DNA of 64,000 bases from Aphodovivens avicola (GTDB lineage: Bacteria; Actinomycetota; Coriobacteriia; Coriobacteriales; Eggerthellaceae): NCBI GenBank assembly GCA_018712515.1, contig DVGW01000011.1:1-64000 (forward strand), read 5' to 3'. The notes under the pieces are model-generated. The model worked only from the letters and a program-made list of their open reading frames with translations, did not search any database and was not told where the DNA came from. A program made the position numbers and the translations under genes. Positions 36,845-45,949 of this stretch are shown here, piece by piece; within the stretch, counting starts at the first letter, position 1, and each line of letters opens with the position of its first letter.

Positions 36845-39799
36845 TCAGACCAGCAGATCGATCAGCGAGCGATAGGTGCCCATCAAGGCGTCGTCGGGCC
36901 GATAGGTCAGGTAGGTCGCCAAAAGCGAGCGCCCCACCGCGAACACGTCGGCGTCCACCGCGCGCTCCGCCGCCTGCAGCAGCGCGTCGAGCACCGCATC
37001 GGAGGGTGCCAGCGGGACGCCCCCCGCTGCGAGCACGTCGTCGAGCCCCTCGCGCGCGGGCACGCTCACGCTCTCCCGGTTGAGCAGGTCCTGCAGCTCC
37101 GAAGCCACCTGCGCCGCCATGATCGGCGAGGTGACGAGCGACTTCACGTAGCACGCGGCGCCGGTGCGCGCGTCGCCCGACTTCCACAGGGTGTAGGCCA
37201 GCTGGTAGTAGGCGATGGCGATGTCGTTGGGCTGCGTCGCCAGCCGCAGCGCCGCCTTCAGCGTCTCCGAGGCGCTGGCCGCGTCGCCCATCAGCATGTA
37301 CACGCGCGCGAGCACGCAGCGCGGCGTGGTCGCCGTCGGCGAGAGCTCGATCGCACGCGTGGCATGCGCCAGCGCGGCGTCGATGCCCGAAAACGAGCGC
37401 TCCAGAAGCTTCGCCGCCTCCAGGTGGCAGCGCAGAAGCGTGTCGGGCACCAGCTCGACGCGGCGGTCGCGATCAGCCTGGCCGAACCCGTTCGCCGCCG
37501 GGCGGGCCCCCGCGGACGAGAGCACCTGCGCCGCCATGACGAGCAGCGGATCCTCGTCCTCAGAAACCGGCGTCCCGCCGCGCGGCTCCGAAGCGCCCGC
37601 ATCGAGCGCCTCGGCCAGCGCGGCGTTGCCGCCCTCGCGCACCAGGTTGTACACCACGCGCGAGGCGTAGCCGTCGAAGTTGCGGTACACGACCTCGGAG
37701 TCGTCCAGGTAGCGGCGCTCCGCCTCCGTCTTCCACGCGGTCTCCGAAAGCACCCTGCCGGCGCCCTCCGCATCGCCCGCCGCCGCCAGCGCGCGGGCGC
37801 GCTGCAGGGCGTCCCAGCAGGGATCCGGCCCCAGGTAGCTGCGGATCACCGTGTTCTGGTCGTCCGGATCCGCCTCGCCCTCGGCAAGCGCCGCCATGAG
37901 GCGCGTGCACGCCTGGATGGCGAACGGGTCGTCGGCGCGCTGCTGGCGGCGGCGCACCGCGCCGATCGCCTCGGTGGCGCTCTCCGCGCGCGCCAGACGC
38001 GCCGCGATCCGCTCGGCCTGGCGCCGGGGGATCGCCTCGGAGTCGATGCGCAGATCGTGCAGCCATCGCGCGCCCAGCGCCGCGCGGGCCTCCTCGGGAA
38101 GCTCGGCGTCGAAGCATTCGGGCATGTCGCGCCGGCGCTTCGCCGAGGGCATGATCGAAAGCGTGCGGAACGGATCGTCGTCGATGCGCTCGGGCGCCTG
38201 CGGATCCAGCGGCACCGCATCCGCCGCCGTGCCGTCGGGGCTCCGTCGCGCGAACGCGTCGCGCGCCACGCGGGCACCCCACGCCCTGAGGGCAGCGGAA
38301 GGATCGCCCTTCGCCGCATGCGGGCACCCGGAGAGGAACGCGTCACGCCTGAAAGCGACGTAGAGGTCGGCTCCGGGGAGCAGCTGCGCCAAGCGCGTCG
38401 CGCCGCCCTCGCCGTCGTCCTCCGGATCGCCCTGGCCCGCCATCGCCAAGACGTCGCCGAGCGAGAACGAACCCTCCTCCCACAGCACATGGGCGTCGAA
38501 CTCGACGCGTCGCACCTGCTCGCTCGCACCGAACGCCTCGGCCGCCAGCAGCACCGCCAGATGCTCGGCATAGCGGAGCGCCTGCGCCGTGCGCTCGAGG
38601 GCGGTCGCATCCGCCACCGCCCGCGCATCCTCGTCCCAGCGCTCCCGCGGCATCATGTCCGCGTCGGGCACGACCGTCTTGAACGCAACGATGCCCGCCT
38701 TGAGGTCCGCACGGAACTCCACCTCGAAACGCAGGGGCACCGCCATGCGCTCCACCGCCTCGGCGATGCGGCGCCGCAGCGCCCACTCCCCCGCATCGGC
38801 GGACGGCTCCTGCGCCCTGACCGCCGCGGGGGCGGCGAGCGCGTCGATGAGGTAGGCGTCCCACCGCAGCACGTCGGCGACGGACGCGATCGACGCCTTG
38901 TCGCCGAACGCGCGCTTCACCAGCAGATAGCGGTTGAGGGCGTTCTGCAGCGCCCAGATCGTGCGCGCGGGCAGCCCCGCCCCCTCCTCGGTGGGGGCCA
39001 GGTAGAAGATGTCGGCATAACGCACGGTTTTGACCAGGCGCAACGACCCGGAAGGCGCCAGCGCCAGCTGATCGAGGCCCGCCTGCGTCAGCCAGCGCGC
39101 GAGCGCGCGGGCGAGCGCGGGCGGCTTCAGCGCCGGATCGAGCTGCGCATGCGCGATGTCGCTTTGGATCTTTCGCAGGGCGGGAAGCGCCGGCAGGGCG
39201 TCGAGCGGCGCCTCGATGCCCTCGAGCCCGCGGGCGGGCACTTCGGGCGCGCCGAGCGACGGACGGTAGACGAAGGCCAGGTAGCTGCGCGTCAACGCAT
39301 CGGGGTAGGCGAGGTCGGCGCCGCGCGGGCCGAAATCGAACCAGGAGTCGTAGAGCGTGTAGCGATCCTGAAAGCGGCGGAAGCGCGCCGCCTCGCGCCA
39401 GGATCCCTCCGCATCGCGCACCTCCACGCATCCCTCGAGGACGGCGGGGTCGGATTGCTCCGCGTAGCGGGCGAACTTGAGCTCGGGCTCGCGCGTCGGG
39501 TGGGAGTCCAAGGGCTTGTCGGTCGAGAACGCGCGCCCGTAGCGGTCGACGTAGGCCAGCACGCGCACCGCGCGTTTCTCGACGAATTCGACGATGTAGC
39601 GCCCCTCGGCATCGGGCGAGGGAAGGGATCCCGCCACCCAGCCGTAGTGCCTCTCGGGGATCTCGGCCCCCTCCCATGGCAGCGGAGGCGAGGCGGGCGC
39701 AAGCGGGGGCACGGCGTCGGCCAGCTCGCGCGCAGCCGCGCGGAACAGGCCCTTCATGGCGGGGATGCGGTAGATGCCGTCGGCGGCATGCTCGTCCAT
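36845..39799 (-). CDS. Large TPR-type protein of unknown function
   Basis: A 984-residue cytoplasmic protein with no signal peptide. The N-terminal two thirds are unrecognised, rich in Ala, Arg, Asp and Trp. The C-terminal third has helical pairs resembling tetratricopeptide repeats: AALAHATRAIELSPTATTPR, RVYMLMGDAASASETLKAAL and IAYYQLAYTLWKSGDARTG. Such repeats mediate protein contacts. The ATG at 39799 follows GGAGG; a GTG precedes it. It lies 27 bases after a PadR-type regulator gene, probably in one operon. No enzymatic motif was found. Confidence 0.82.
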   Translation of the reverse strand: MDEHAADGIYRIPAMKGLFRAAARELADAVPPLAPASPPLPWEGAEIPERHYGWVAGSLPSPDAEGRYIVEFVEKRAVRVLAYVDRYGRAFSTDKPLDSHPTREPELKFARYAEQSDPAVLEGCVEVRDAEGSWREAARFRRFQDRYTLYDSWFDFGPRGADLAYPDALTRSYLAFVYRPSLGAPEVPARGLEGIEAPLDALPALPALRKIQSDIAHAQLDPALKPPALARALARWLTQAGLDQLALAPSGSLRLVKTVRYADIFYLAPTEEGAGLPARTIWALQNALNRYLLVKRAFGDKASIASVADVLRWDAYLIDALAAPAAVRAQEPSADAGEWALRRRIAEAVERMAVPLRFEVEFRADLKAGIVAFKTVVPDADMMPRERWDEDARAVADATALERTAQALRYAEHLAVLLAAEAFGASEQVRRVEFDAHVLWEEGSFSLGDVLAMAGQGDPEDDGEGGATRLAQLLPGADLYVAFRRDAFLSGCPHAAKGDPSAALRAWGARVARDAFARRSPDGTAADAVPLDPQAPERIDDDPFRTLSIMPSAKRRRDMPECFDAELPEEARAALGARWLHDLRIDSEAIPRRQAERIAARLARAESATEAIGAVRRRQQRADDPFAIQACTRLMAALAEGEADPDDQNTVIRSYLGPDPCWDALQRARALAAAGDAEGAGRVLSETAWKTEAERRYLDDSEVVYRNFDGYASRVVYNLVREGGNAALAEALDAGASEPRGGTPVSEDEDPLLVMAAQVLSSAGARPAANGFGQADRDRRVELVPDTLLRCHLEAAKLLERSFSGIDAALAHATRAIELSPTATTPRCVLARVYMLMGDAASASETLKAALRLATQPNDIAIAYYQLAYTLWKSGDARTGAACYVKSLVTSPIMAAQVASELQDLLNRESVSVPAREGLDDVLAAGGVPLAPSDAVLDALLQAAERAVDADVFAVGRSLLATYLTYRPDDALMGTYRSLIDLLV

Positions 39800-39826
39800 C
39801 ACGCACCCCTCCTCTCGTCCCGGCCC

Positions 39827-40309
39827 CTATTCGGCGCCGCCGGAAGCGGCGTCCAGGCCTTTTTCCAACAGATCGACCAGCAGCTCGTCGAGGCGCTTGC
39901 GCGAGCGCAGGGCCGCAAGCCATTGCTCGGCGAGCGCCACGCCTCCGGGAGTGAGCTCGTACTCGCGGCGGCGCGGACCCGAGCAGTCCTCGACCCAGCG
40001 CGACACCACCGCGCCCTCGTCCTCGAGGCGGCGCAGGCTGCGGTACAGGCCGCCGGAGTCGACATCGACCTCGCCGCCCGACATCTCGAGGATGGTGCGC
40101 CGCATGTCGTAACCGTAGCCGCCCGCGGCAAGAAGCGCGGCGAGCGCCGCCGGCTCGACCAGGGCGCCGCCACCGCCGCCGCGCCTGCGGCAGCATGGGC
40201 GCCGCGCCGGCTGGCCGGGACAGCCCGGACGGGCAGGCTCCGCCTGATCTTGGGAAACCTGATCGTGATCTTGGGGGATCCGATCGGATTCATCGCGCGG
40301 ATCCGTCAT
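39827..40309 (-). CDS. PadR-family transcriptional regulator
   Basis: A 160-residue regulator. The PadR winged helix occupies about residues 45-130: LAALLAAGGYGYDMRRTI, VDSGGLYRSLRRLEDEGAV, then RRREYELTPGG. A C-terminal Leu/Glu helix (140-155) would serve dimerisation. The first 45 residues are a disordered extension rich in Asp, Gln, Pro and Arg, unusual for the family. I start at ATG 40309, eight bases from GGGAGG; a GTG three codons upstream is possible. It leads an operon with the 984-residue TPR-type protein, which may be its target. Confidence 0.88.
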   Translation of the reverse strand: MTDPRDESDRIPQDHDQVSQDQAEPARPGCPGQPARRPCCRRRGGGGGALVEPAALAALLAAGGYGYDMRRTILEMSGGEVDVDSGGLYRSLRRLEDEGAVVSRWVEDCSGPRRREYELTPGGVALAEQWLAALRSRKRLDELLVDLLEKGLDAASGGAE

Positions 40310-40401
40310 GCGAAGCACCTCCCTCCCGCACCGAACGATCGCGTCATCCCCCTCATTATAGAGCGCCCGCCGCCTTTGGGGCCAAGGGATCGTCGAGGTG
40401 C

Positions 40402-40450
40402 TTGACCTCTTCGCGCGCTTCTCATAGTATTAGTTGCGATATCGCAACTA
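40402..40450 (+). promoter_or_regulatory. Promoter and palindromic operator of the HTH-zeta operon
   Basis: TTGACC (40402-40407), 17 bp, TAGTAT (40425-40430) make a good promoter. Directly after it TAGTTGCGATATCGCAACTA (40431-40450) is a perfect 20-bp palindrome covering the expected transcription start, and an AAGGAG lies before the first ATG. This is the layout of an autoregulated toxin-antitoxin operon. Confidence 0.75.
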
Positions 40451-40464
40451 TTTAAGGAGTTCCC

Positions 40465-40893
40465 ATGCTTTCGGTTTCGCAAAGCGCCGCGCTGCTGGGC
40501 GTCTCACCCGCCCGCGTTCGCAAGCTCATCGCCGACGGCGCGCTTCCGGCGCAGAAAATCGGAAGAAACTGGGCGATCGCGGAAACAGACGTGGCGGTGC
40601 GCCTCGACAGGCGCCCTAAGGCCGGCAGGCCTAAATCCTCCGTTTCCGACGGATCCTCGCCCCTTCCCCCGTCGAAGCCAGACGATCCTGCAGCAGCGCC
40701 TAATCGCGCATCTTCCGCCGAACCGCCCGAGAGGCTGCTCTACCGCGCCTGCAAGGAGGCGTTCCTCTTCCGCCCCGACCAACAGCTTATCGATCAGGCG
40801 GAATCGAGCGAGGAGGCGTCATTTTACTTTGCCGTCGCGGACTTTTTCCTCCAGCGGAAACAGCAAGAACTCATAAAGGCGGGGGTCTTCTGA
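40465..40893 (+). CDS. HTH antitoxin-like protein paired with a zeta-type toxin
   Basis: A 142-residue protein. Residues 1-45 are an excisionase/MerR-like helix-turn-helix (VSQSAALLGVSPARVRKLIADGALPAQKIGRNWAI). A disordered Pro/Ser/Asp linker (50-90) follows. The C-terminal ~50 residues form a helical domain (YRACKEAFLFRPDQQLIDQAE, then SFYFAVADFFLQRKQQE) likely to bind the partner. Its stop overlaps the ATG of the zeta-type gene (TGATG). The palindrome over its promoter fits autorepression. This differs from the classical epsilon antitoxin, which has no DNA-binding domain. Confidence 0.82.
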   Translation: MLSVSQSAALLGVSPARVRKLIADGALPAQKIGRNWAIAETDVAVRLDRRPKAGRPKSSVSDGSSPLPPSKPDDPAAAPNRASSAEPPERLLYRACKEAFLFRPDQQLIDQAESSEEASFYFAVADFFLQRKQQELIKAGVF

Positions 40894-41513
40894 TGAGGAA
40901 GGATGCTTCACCTTGTTACATCGTGTTCGCCGGCGTGAACGGCGCGGGGAAATCGACGCTCTTCAACTCGGGGCTATGGCGGCTACGCGGAATGCCCGCC
41001 CGCCTTCCGCGCGTGAATCCCGACGAGATCGTGCGCGAGATGGGCGGCGACTGGCGCTCCTCCACCGACCAGATGAAAGCCGCCCGGGAAGCGGTGCTGC
41101 GCATCCGTCGCCTTCTCGATGCCAAAGCGAGCTTCAATCAGGAAACGACGCTTTCCGGGCATGCCGCCATCGGCAACATCCGGCGCGCCCATGACGCGGG
41201 GTATCGCGTCTATCTGTACTATGTGGGCGTCGACGATGCCGACATCGCACTCACGCGCATCGCGCACCGAACGGAAGTCGGCGGCCACGGCATCGACCGC
41301 GGTGCGGTGATGCGCCGTTATCGCACCTCGCTTTCCAGCCTCGCCAAAGTCCTCGACTTTTGCGAGGCGGCAACCGTGTTCGACAACACGCGCAGCCTCA
41401 CGAGCGTCGCCGCATGGCACCGCGGCACGCTCTCCTGGTGGGGCAACCCGCAAACCGACGCCCCCTGGCTTTTACGGGCGATGACCGACAACGAGCTGTG
41501 GCGGCGGGCGTAG
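40893..41513 (+). CDS. Zeta-toxin-family kinase
   Basis: A 206-residue P-loop kinase. Walker A GVNGAGKST is at residues 14-22, followed by RVNPDEIVREMG, the SFNQETTLSG segment typical of zeta/PezT folds, the YRVYLYYVGVDDADIALTRIAHR strand-helix and the arginine-rich lid around RRYRTSL. Zeta toxins phosphorylate UDP-N-acetylglucosamine and block wall synthesis. Translation is coupled to the upstream HTH gene by TGATG. The gene is complete, so the system may be active. Confidence 0.85.
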   Translation: MRKDASPCYIVFAGVNGAGKSTLFNSGLWRLRGMPARLPRVNPDEIVREMGGDWRSSTDQMKAAREAVLRIRRLLDAKASFNQETTLSGHAAIGNIRRAHDAGYRVYLYYVGVDDADIALTRIAHRTEVGGHGIDRGAVMRRYRTSLSSLAKVLDFCEAATVFDNTRSLTSVAAWHRGTLSWWGNPQTDAPWLLRAMTDNELWRRA

Positions 41514-41547
41514 CGAGCAGCGCCAGCACCCGGCACGGCGCCGCGCG

Positions 41548-42654
41548 CTACAGGCGCTCGACCACCAGATCGCCCATCTTGGCGGTGCCCACCACCTGGT
41601 CGGCAGGGGTGCCGGCGTCCTTGATGTCGCCCGTGCGCCATCCCTCGTCGAGCACCGCCGTCACCGCGCGGCGGACATCGTCGGCGGCCTCCGCGGCGTC
41701 CAAGCTGTAGCGCAGCATCATCTCGACCGACAGGATCTGCGCGAGCGGATTGGCGATGCCGCGTCCCGCGATGTCGGGGGCGCTGCCGTGACTCGGCTCG
41801 TAGAGCGCCGTGCCGTCGCCCAAACTCGCGCTCGCGAGCATCCCCAGCGAGCCGGTGATCTGGGCCGCCTCGTCGGAGAGGATGTCGCCGAACATGTTCT
41901 CGGTCACCACGACGTCGAAATCGGCGGGACGGTTGATGAGCTGCATCGCGGCGTTGTCCACGAGCAGGTCCTCCAGCTCGATCTCGGGGAACTCCTCCTC
42001 GTGGACGCGGTGGACGACCTCGCGCCACAGGCGGCTCGTCTCCAGCACGTTGGCCTTGTCGACGCTCGTCACCTTGCCGCGCCGCTTGCGCGCGGCCGCG
42101 AACGCCTGGCGCGCGATGCGCTCGATCTCGTACTCGCGGTACTCCATGGTGTCGTAGGCGCGCTGGCCCGCGCCGCCGTCGGCGCCCGCCCCCGGCTCGT
42201 CGTAGAACCGCTCGCGCTTGCCGAAGTACAACCCGCCCGTCAGCTCGCGCACGATCATCATGTCCACGCCGTCGACGACCTCCGGCTTGAGCGTGGAAGC
42301 GCCCGCCAAAGCGGGGAAGATCTGCACGGGTCGCAGGTTGGTGTAGAGCCCCAGCTCCTTGCGGATACCCAAAAGCCCCTGCTCGGGACGGGGTTTTGAC
42401 GGATCCGTCGTGTCCCACTTGGGACCGCCCACCGCGGCGAGCAGCACCGCGTCGGACGCCCGCGCCGCCGCGAGCGTCGCCTGCGGCAGCGCCGTGCCGC
42501 ACGCATCGATCGCCGCCCCGCCCAAAAGCGCCTCGGTGTAGGCGAAGCGCTTGCCGTATTTCCCGCCCACCGCGTCGAGCACCTTGGTGCCCTCGGCGAT
42601 GATCTCGGGGCCGATGCCGTCGCCCGGCAGCAGGCAGATGCTGTATTCCGTCAT
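41548..42654 (-). CDS. leuB: 3-isopropylmalate dehydrogenase
   Basis: A 368-residue NAD-dependent enzyme that oxidatively decarboxylates 3-isopropylmalate in leucine synthesis. Seen are LLPGDGIGPEI, LRKELGLYTNLRP-type sequence (IRKELGLYTNLRPVQ), RELTGGLYFGKRE, the catalytic KANVLETSRLWR and NMFGDILSDEAAQITGSLG, then EPSHGSAPDIAG. It is last in a leuC-leuD-leuB operon. leuA is not in the window. Confidence 0.96.
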   Translation of the reverse strand: MTEYSICLLPGDGIGPEIIAEGTKVLDAVGGKYGKRFAYTEALLGGAAIDACGTALPQATLAAARASDAVLLAAVGGPKWDTTDPSKPRPEQGLLGIRKELGLYTNLRPVQIFPALAGASTLKPEVVDGVDMMIVRELTGGLYFGKRERFYDEPGAGADGGAGQRAYDTMEYREYEIERIARQAFAAARKRRGKVTSVDKANVLETSRLWREVVHRVHEEEFPEIELEDLLVDNAAMQLINRPADFDVVVTENMFGDILSDEAAQITGSLGMLASASLGDGTALYEPSHGSAPDIAGRGIANPLAQILSVEMMLRYSLDAAEAADDVRRAVTAVLDEGWRTGDIKDAGTPADQVVGTAKMGDLVVERL

Positions 42655-42696
42655 GATCGCACGTCCCTTCCGATCGGCTCGACCTGTCTTGCGGCG

Positions 42697-43200
42697 CTAC
42701 CGCCCCTTCTCCGCCAGCACCGCGCGCGTGCGGTTGACCAAACCGCCCTGCTCGATGATCTCGCGGATGAACGGCGGGAACGGCTCGGCATGGAAGACCT
42801 CGCCCGTCGTCTCGTCGGTGATGACGCCCGCGTCGGCGTCGATGCTCACCACATCCCCGTCCCCGATGGCGTCCACCGCCTCGGGGCATTCGAGGATCGC
42901 CAGGCCGGTGTTGATGGAGTTGCGGTAGAAGATGCGCGCGAAGCTCTTCGCGATGACCGCGTCCACGCCCGCCGCCTTGATGGCGATCGGCGCGTGCTCG
43001 CGCGACGAGCCGCAGCCGAAGTTCTCCTCCGCCACGATGATGTCGCCGGGGGCGACCTTGCCTACGAACGACGCGTCCAGATCCTCCATGCAGTGCTTCG
43101 CCAGCTCGGCGGGGTCGGAGGTGTTCAGATAGCGCGCCGGGATGATGACGTCGGTGTCCACATCGCGTCCGTAGCGGTGCACGGTTCCCTTGAATTGCAT
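42697..43200 (-). CDS. leuD: 3-isopropylmalate dehydratase, small subunit
   Basis: A 167-residue subunit that completes the LeuC active site for isomerising 2- to 3-isopropylmalate. Seen are VDTDVIIPARYLNT and the substrate loop FGCGSSREHAPIAI, then FYRNSINTGL. The short length is that of the archaeal/clostridial type. AAAGGA precedes the ATG at 43200. It lies between leuC and leuB. Confidence 0.96.
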   Translation of the reverse strand: MQFKGTVHRYGRDVDTDVIIPARYLNTSDPAELAKHCMEDLDASFVGKVAPGDIIVAEENFGCGSSREHAPIAIKAAGVDAVIAKSFARIFYRNSINTGLAILECPEAVDAIGDGDVVSIDADAGVITDETTGEVFHAEPFPPFIREIIEQGGLVNRTRAVLAEKGR

Positions 43201-43270
43201 GAGAGTCCTTTCCGCCGAGCCGCACGGCGCCCCCGGCATGCGTCGGCGGGGCGTCGCGAGCGGCGCGTTG

Positions 43271-44536
43271 CTAGTCCAAATCCTCCGGCAGGCCGATATG
43301 CCCCAGCACCGCGCTCGCGGCGGCGACCGCCGGGGATGCCAGGTACACCTCGCTGTCGGGATGGCCCATGCGGCCCACGAAGTTGCGGTTGGTGGTCGTG
43401 ACGGCGCGCTCCCCCGCCGCCAAAACGCCCATGTGGCCGCCCAGGCACGGGCCGCACGTGGGCGTCGAGACCGCGCAGTTCGCGTCGAGGAAGATGTCGG
43501 TCAGGCCCTCCTCGATGCACTGGCGGTACACCTTCTGCGTGGCAGGGATGACGATGCAGCGCACCCCCGGCGCCACCTTGCGCCCCTTGAGGACCGCGGC
43601 GGCCTGGCGCATGTCCTCCAGCCGCCCGTTGGTGCAGCTGCCGATGACCGCCTGGTCGATGCGCACGTCGCGCGCCTCGCTCACCGGGCGGGTGTTGGAG
43701 GGCAGGTGCGGGAACGCCACCGTCGGCACGATGTCGGCGGCGTCGATCTCGATGACCTGGGAGTATTCCGCGTCGGGATCGGAGGCGTGCACCGTGTAGG
43801 GGCGCTCGACGCGGCCGTCCAGATACGCGCGGGCGACGTCGTCGACGGGGATCAGGCCCGCCTTGGCGCCGGCTTCGACGGCCATGTTGCAGATGGTCAA
43901 GCGCTCGTCCATCGACAGACCCTCGATGGCGCTGCCCGCGAACTCGATCGCCTTGTACAGCGCGCCGTCGACGCCGATCATGCCGATGATGTGCAGGATG
44001 ACGTCCTTGCCGGTGACGCCCGCAGCGAGCGCGCCGTCCACCTTGATCAGGACGGTCTCGGGCACCTTGAACCATGCCTTGCCCACCGCCATGCCCACGC
44101 CCGCGTCGGTGGAGCCCACGCCCGTGGAGAACGCGCCCAGCGCGCCGTAGGTGCACGTGTGGCTGTCGGCGCCGATGATCAGATCGCCCGGCCCGACGAC
44201 GCCCTGCTCGGGCAGGAGCGCATGCTCCACGCCCATGCAGCCCACTTCGTAATAGTGGGATATCCCCTGCTCGTGGGCGAATTCGCGCACGATCTTCGCC
44301 TGCTCGGCGCTTTTTATGTCCTTGTTGGGGGCGTAATGGTCGGGAACCAGCGCGATCTTGTCGGCGTCGAACACCGCATCGGTGATCTCGCGCGCCGTCT
44401 TGATCGCCAGCGGCGCGGTGACGTCGTTCGCCAAGACCAGGTCGAGATCGCATTCGATCAGCTGACCGGGCTTGACCTCGTCCAATCCCGCATGGGCGGC
44501 GAGGATCTTCTCCGCCATAGTCATGGGACGTGCCAT
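43271..44536 (-). CDS. leuC: 3-isopropylmalate dehydratase, large subunit
   Basis: A 421-residue aconitase-family enzyme carrying the 4Fe-4S cluster. The ligands are in IGSCTNGR and TCGPCLGG. HYEVGCMGVEHALLPE-type and GADSHTCTYGALGAFSTGVG sequence are visible. The length marks the archaeal/clostridial type, matching the short LeuD. GAGGAG precedes the ATG. It is the first gene of the leuCDB operon. No leader peptide rich in leucine was found in the 90 bases upstream. Confidence 0.95.
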   Translation of the reverse strand: MARPMTMAEKILAAHAGLDEVKPGQLIECDLDLVLANDVTAPLAIKTAREITDAVFDADKIALVPDHYAPNKDIKSAEQAKIVREFAHEQGISHYYEVGCMGVEHALLPEQGVVGPGDLIIGADSHTCTYGALGAFSTGVGSTDAGVGMAVGKAWFKVPETVLIKVDGALAAGVTGKDVILHIIGMIGVDGALYKAIEFAGSAIEGLSMDERLTICNMAVEAGAKAGLIPVDDVARAYLDGRVERPYTVHASDPDAEYSQVIEIDAADIVPTVAFPHLPSNTRPVSEARDVRIDQAVIGSCTNGRLEDMRQAAAVLKGRKVAPGVRCIVIPATQKVYRQCIEEGLTDIFLDANCAVSTPTCGPCLGGHMGVLAAGERAVTTTNRNFVGRMGHPDSEVYLASPAVAAASAVLGHIGLPEDLD

Positions 44537-44624
44537 GTCGAACTCCTCATCCCGTCCGGCGCGAGGCCGGATCCGTCTTCGATGGAAACGGCTTCATTCT
44601 AGCATCGCTTTGTTTCCAGAATAA

Positions 44625-44648
44625 GAAAAGCCCCCTTGGGGGCTTTTC
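44625..44648 (-). terminator. Terminator between peptidoglycan-binding gene and leuC
   Basis: GAAAAGCCCCC and its inverse form an 11-bp stem with almost no loop; on the minus strand CTTTTCTTATT follows. It ends the transcript of the gene at 44708 and isolates the leu operon. Confidence 0.8.
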
Positions 44649-44707
44649 GATCCCGCGGTGCCGCGAAGGGCGACCGCGTTCTGAAAAATGCAGTTTGACC
44701 AGGCGCG

Positions 44708-45604
44708 TTAGGACAATGCGGAGCAGATGGCGTCGAGCAGCGTGATGGCGAAATGCTGGGCGGAGCGGCCCTCGCCCGCATCCTCCCACATCGTGCCGGG
44801 AAGCTCGACCGCGATGCGCGCCGGCTTGGCAGCACGCGCCGCCGAAAGCGCGGATTTCAGGCGCAGCGCCAGCGAGTCGTCGTCGGTGTAGGCGACGCGC
44901 GGCCCGCCCACGTTCGTCGCCTCGCCGGGCAGGACGATGTGCACGAGCAGCATATCCTCATCGGGAGCCACCAGGAGGCTGTCGGCGGACAGGATCTTGG
45001 ACGTGGGGCTGGTCGCGAGCGCCAGGTTCGACATGCGCGACGCGACGCTGCGCGTGAACTGCTCGGTGCCGAACAGGCACAGCGCGTTGCCCTCCAGAAC
45101 CTCCGCCGCGCGGGCGAATCCCAGATGGGCGCCCTCGCGCATGGCCTCCTTGCCCTCCCAGGAATGATGGAGGTTGCGGATGGCGGCGTAGGTGTAGGCG
45201 CCGGCGATGCCGTCGGTGGGAAGGCCCATGTTCGTCTGGAACGTGCGCAGGGCGTCCTCGGTGTAGGCGCCGAAGATGCCGTCGGCGCCGCCGCAGGCGA
45301 ATCCCAGCGCGCCGAGCGCGCTTTGGAGCTCCGCGACGTCGTTGCCGTGGAAATACGGCATGCGCAGGTACAGCGTGCGGTCGCCCAGATGATAGGACGC
45401 GTCGACGAGCGCCGCCCAGGTCTTGCCGTCGACCTCGTCGGAGTCGGGCAGCCCCTCCTGCTTGCGGAACGCGCGCACGGCAGCGACCGTCGCGTCGTCG
45501 AACACGCCGGTCACGGCGTCTTCGGCAAGGAATCCGGCGGTGACGAGCCTCTGCTGGACGTCCTCGACGGCCGCCCCCGTATCGTTTCGTTTGATCGTAT
45601 CCAT
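44708..45604 (-). CDS. Peptidoglycan-binding-domain protein
   Basis: A 298-residue protein with two PG_binding_1 repeats. The first (about 8-65) reads DTGAAVEDVQQRLVTAGF, TGVFDDATVAAVRAFRKQEGL. The second (about 85-145) reads GNDVAELQSALGALGF, DGIFGAYTEDALRTFQTNMGLPTDGIAG. The C-terminal 140 residues look like a diverged amidase-type fold (LVHIVLPGEA, SLALRLKSALSAARA, HFAITLLDAICSAL) but lack obvious catalytic residues. The order of domains recalls actinobacterial CwlM. No signal peptide is seen. The start is unclear; an ATG at 45613 lies three codons upstream. Confidence 0.82.
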   Translation of the reverse strand: MDTIKRNDTGAAVEDVQQRLVTAGFLAEDAVTGVFDDATVAAVRAFRKQEGLPDSDEVDGKTWAALVDASYHLGDRTLYLRMPYFHGNDVAELQSALGALGFACGGADGIFGAYTEDALRTFQTNMGLPTDGIAGAYTYAAIRNLHHSWEGKEAMREGAHLGFARAAEVLEGNALCLFGTEQFTRSVASRMSNLALATSPTSKILSADSLLVAPDEDMLLVHIVLPGEATNVGGPRVAYTDDDSLALRLKSALSAARAAKPARIAVELPGTMWEDAGEGRSAQHFAITLLDAICSALS

Positions 45605-45949
45605 ACGTGACATACTAGCGTACGCCCCGCTCTCGGCTTGCGCCCGGAACGCAGTTCCACCAAAAAGGGATATAAGCCGGGAGGGCGGAAAAGGACACAG
45701 GCGGGAAACGGGACTCACGGTCGAGCATGAGTCCGTGAGCGGCGGCGAGCTCCCTGACCATGCGACCGTGCTTGCATCTCAGGTCAATCGACATGAGAAA
45801 GCCTCCCATCTCCCGGACTATATTTCCTTGTCCAGGAAGTGGGGGGCAGTTCATTCGATCCATCGGCCGGAGCTTGAACGGCTCCGGGACGTGCATTGCC
45901 GCTGCGCGGCGTCGGCGTGCTCCGCGGTTCGGCAGAACCGCGAAACCCC
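45605..45949. other. Gene-free stretch between peptidoglycan-binding and prenyl synthase genes
   Basis: Short frames on both strands have neither ribosome-binding sites nor recognisable content. The sequence is less GC-rich than its surroundings around 45795-45850 (GGACTATATTTCC), where a promoter for the minus-strand gene at 44708 may lie. No strong hairpin or repeat was seen. Confidence 0.35.

Noticed and set aside
44537..44624. Leucine attenuator leader peptide before leuC
   Set aside because: No short frame with clustered Leu codons; the hairpin at 44625 is explained as the terminator of the upstream gene.
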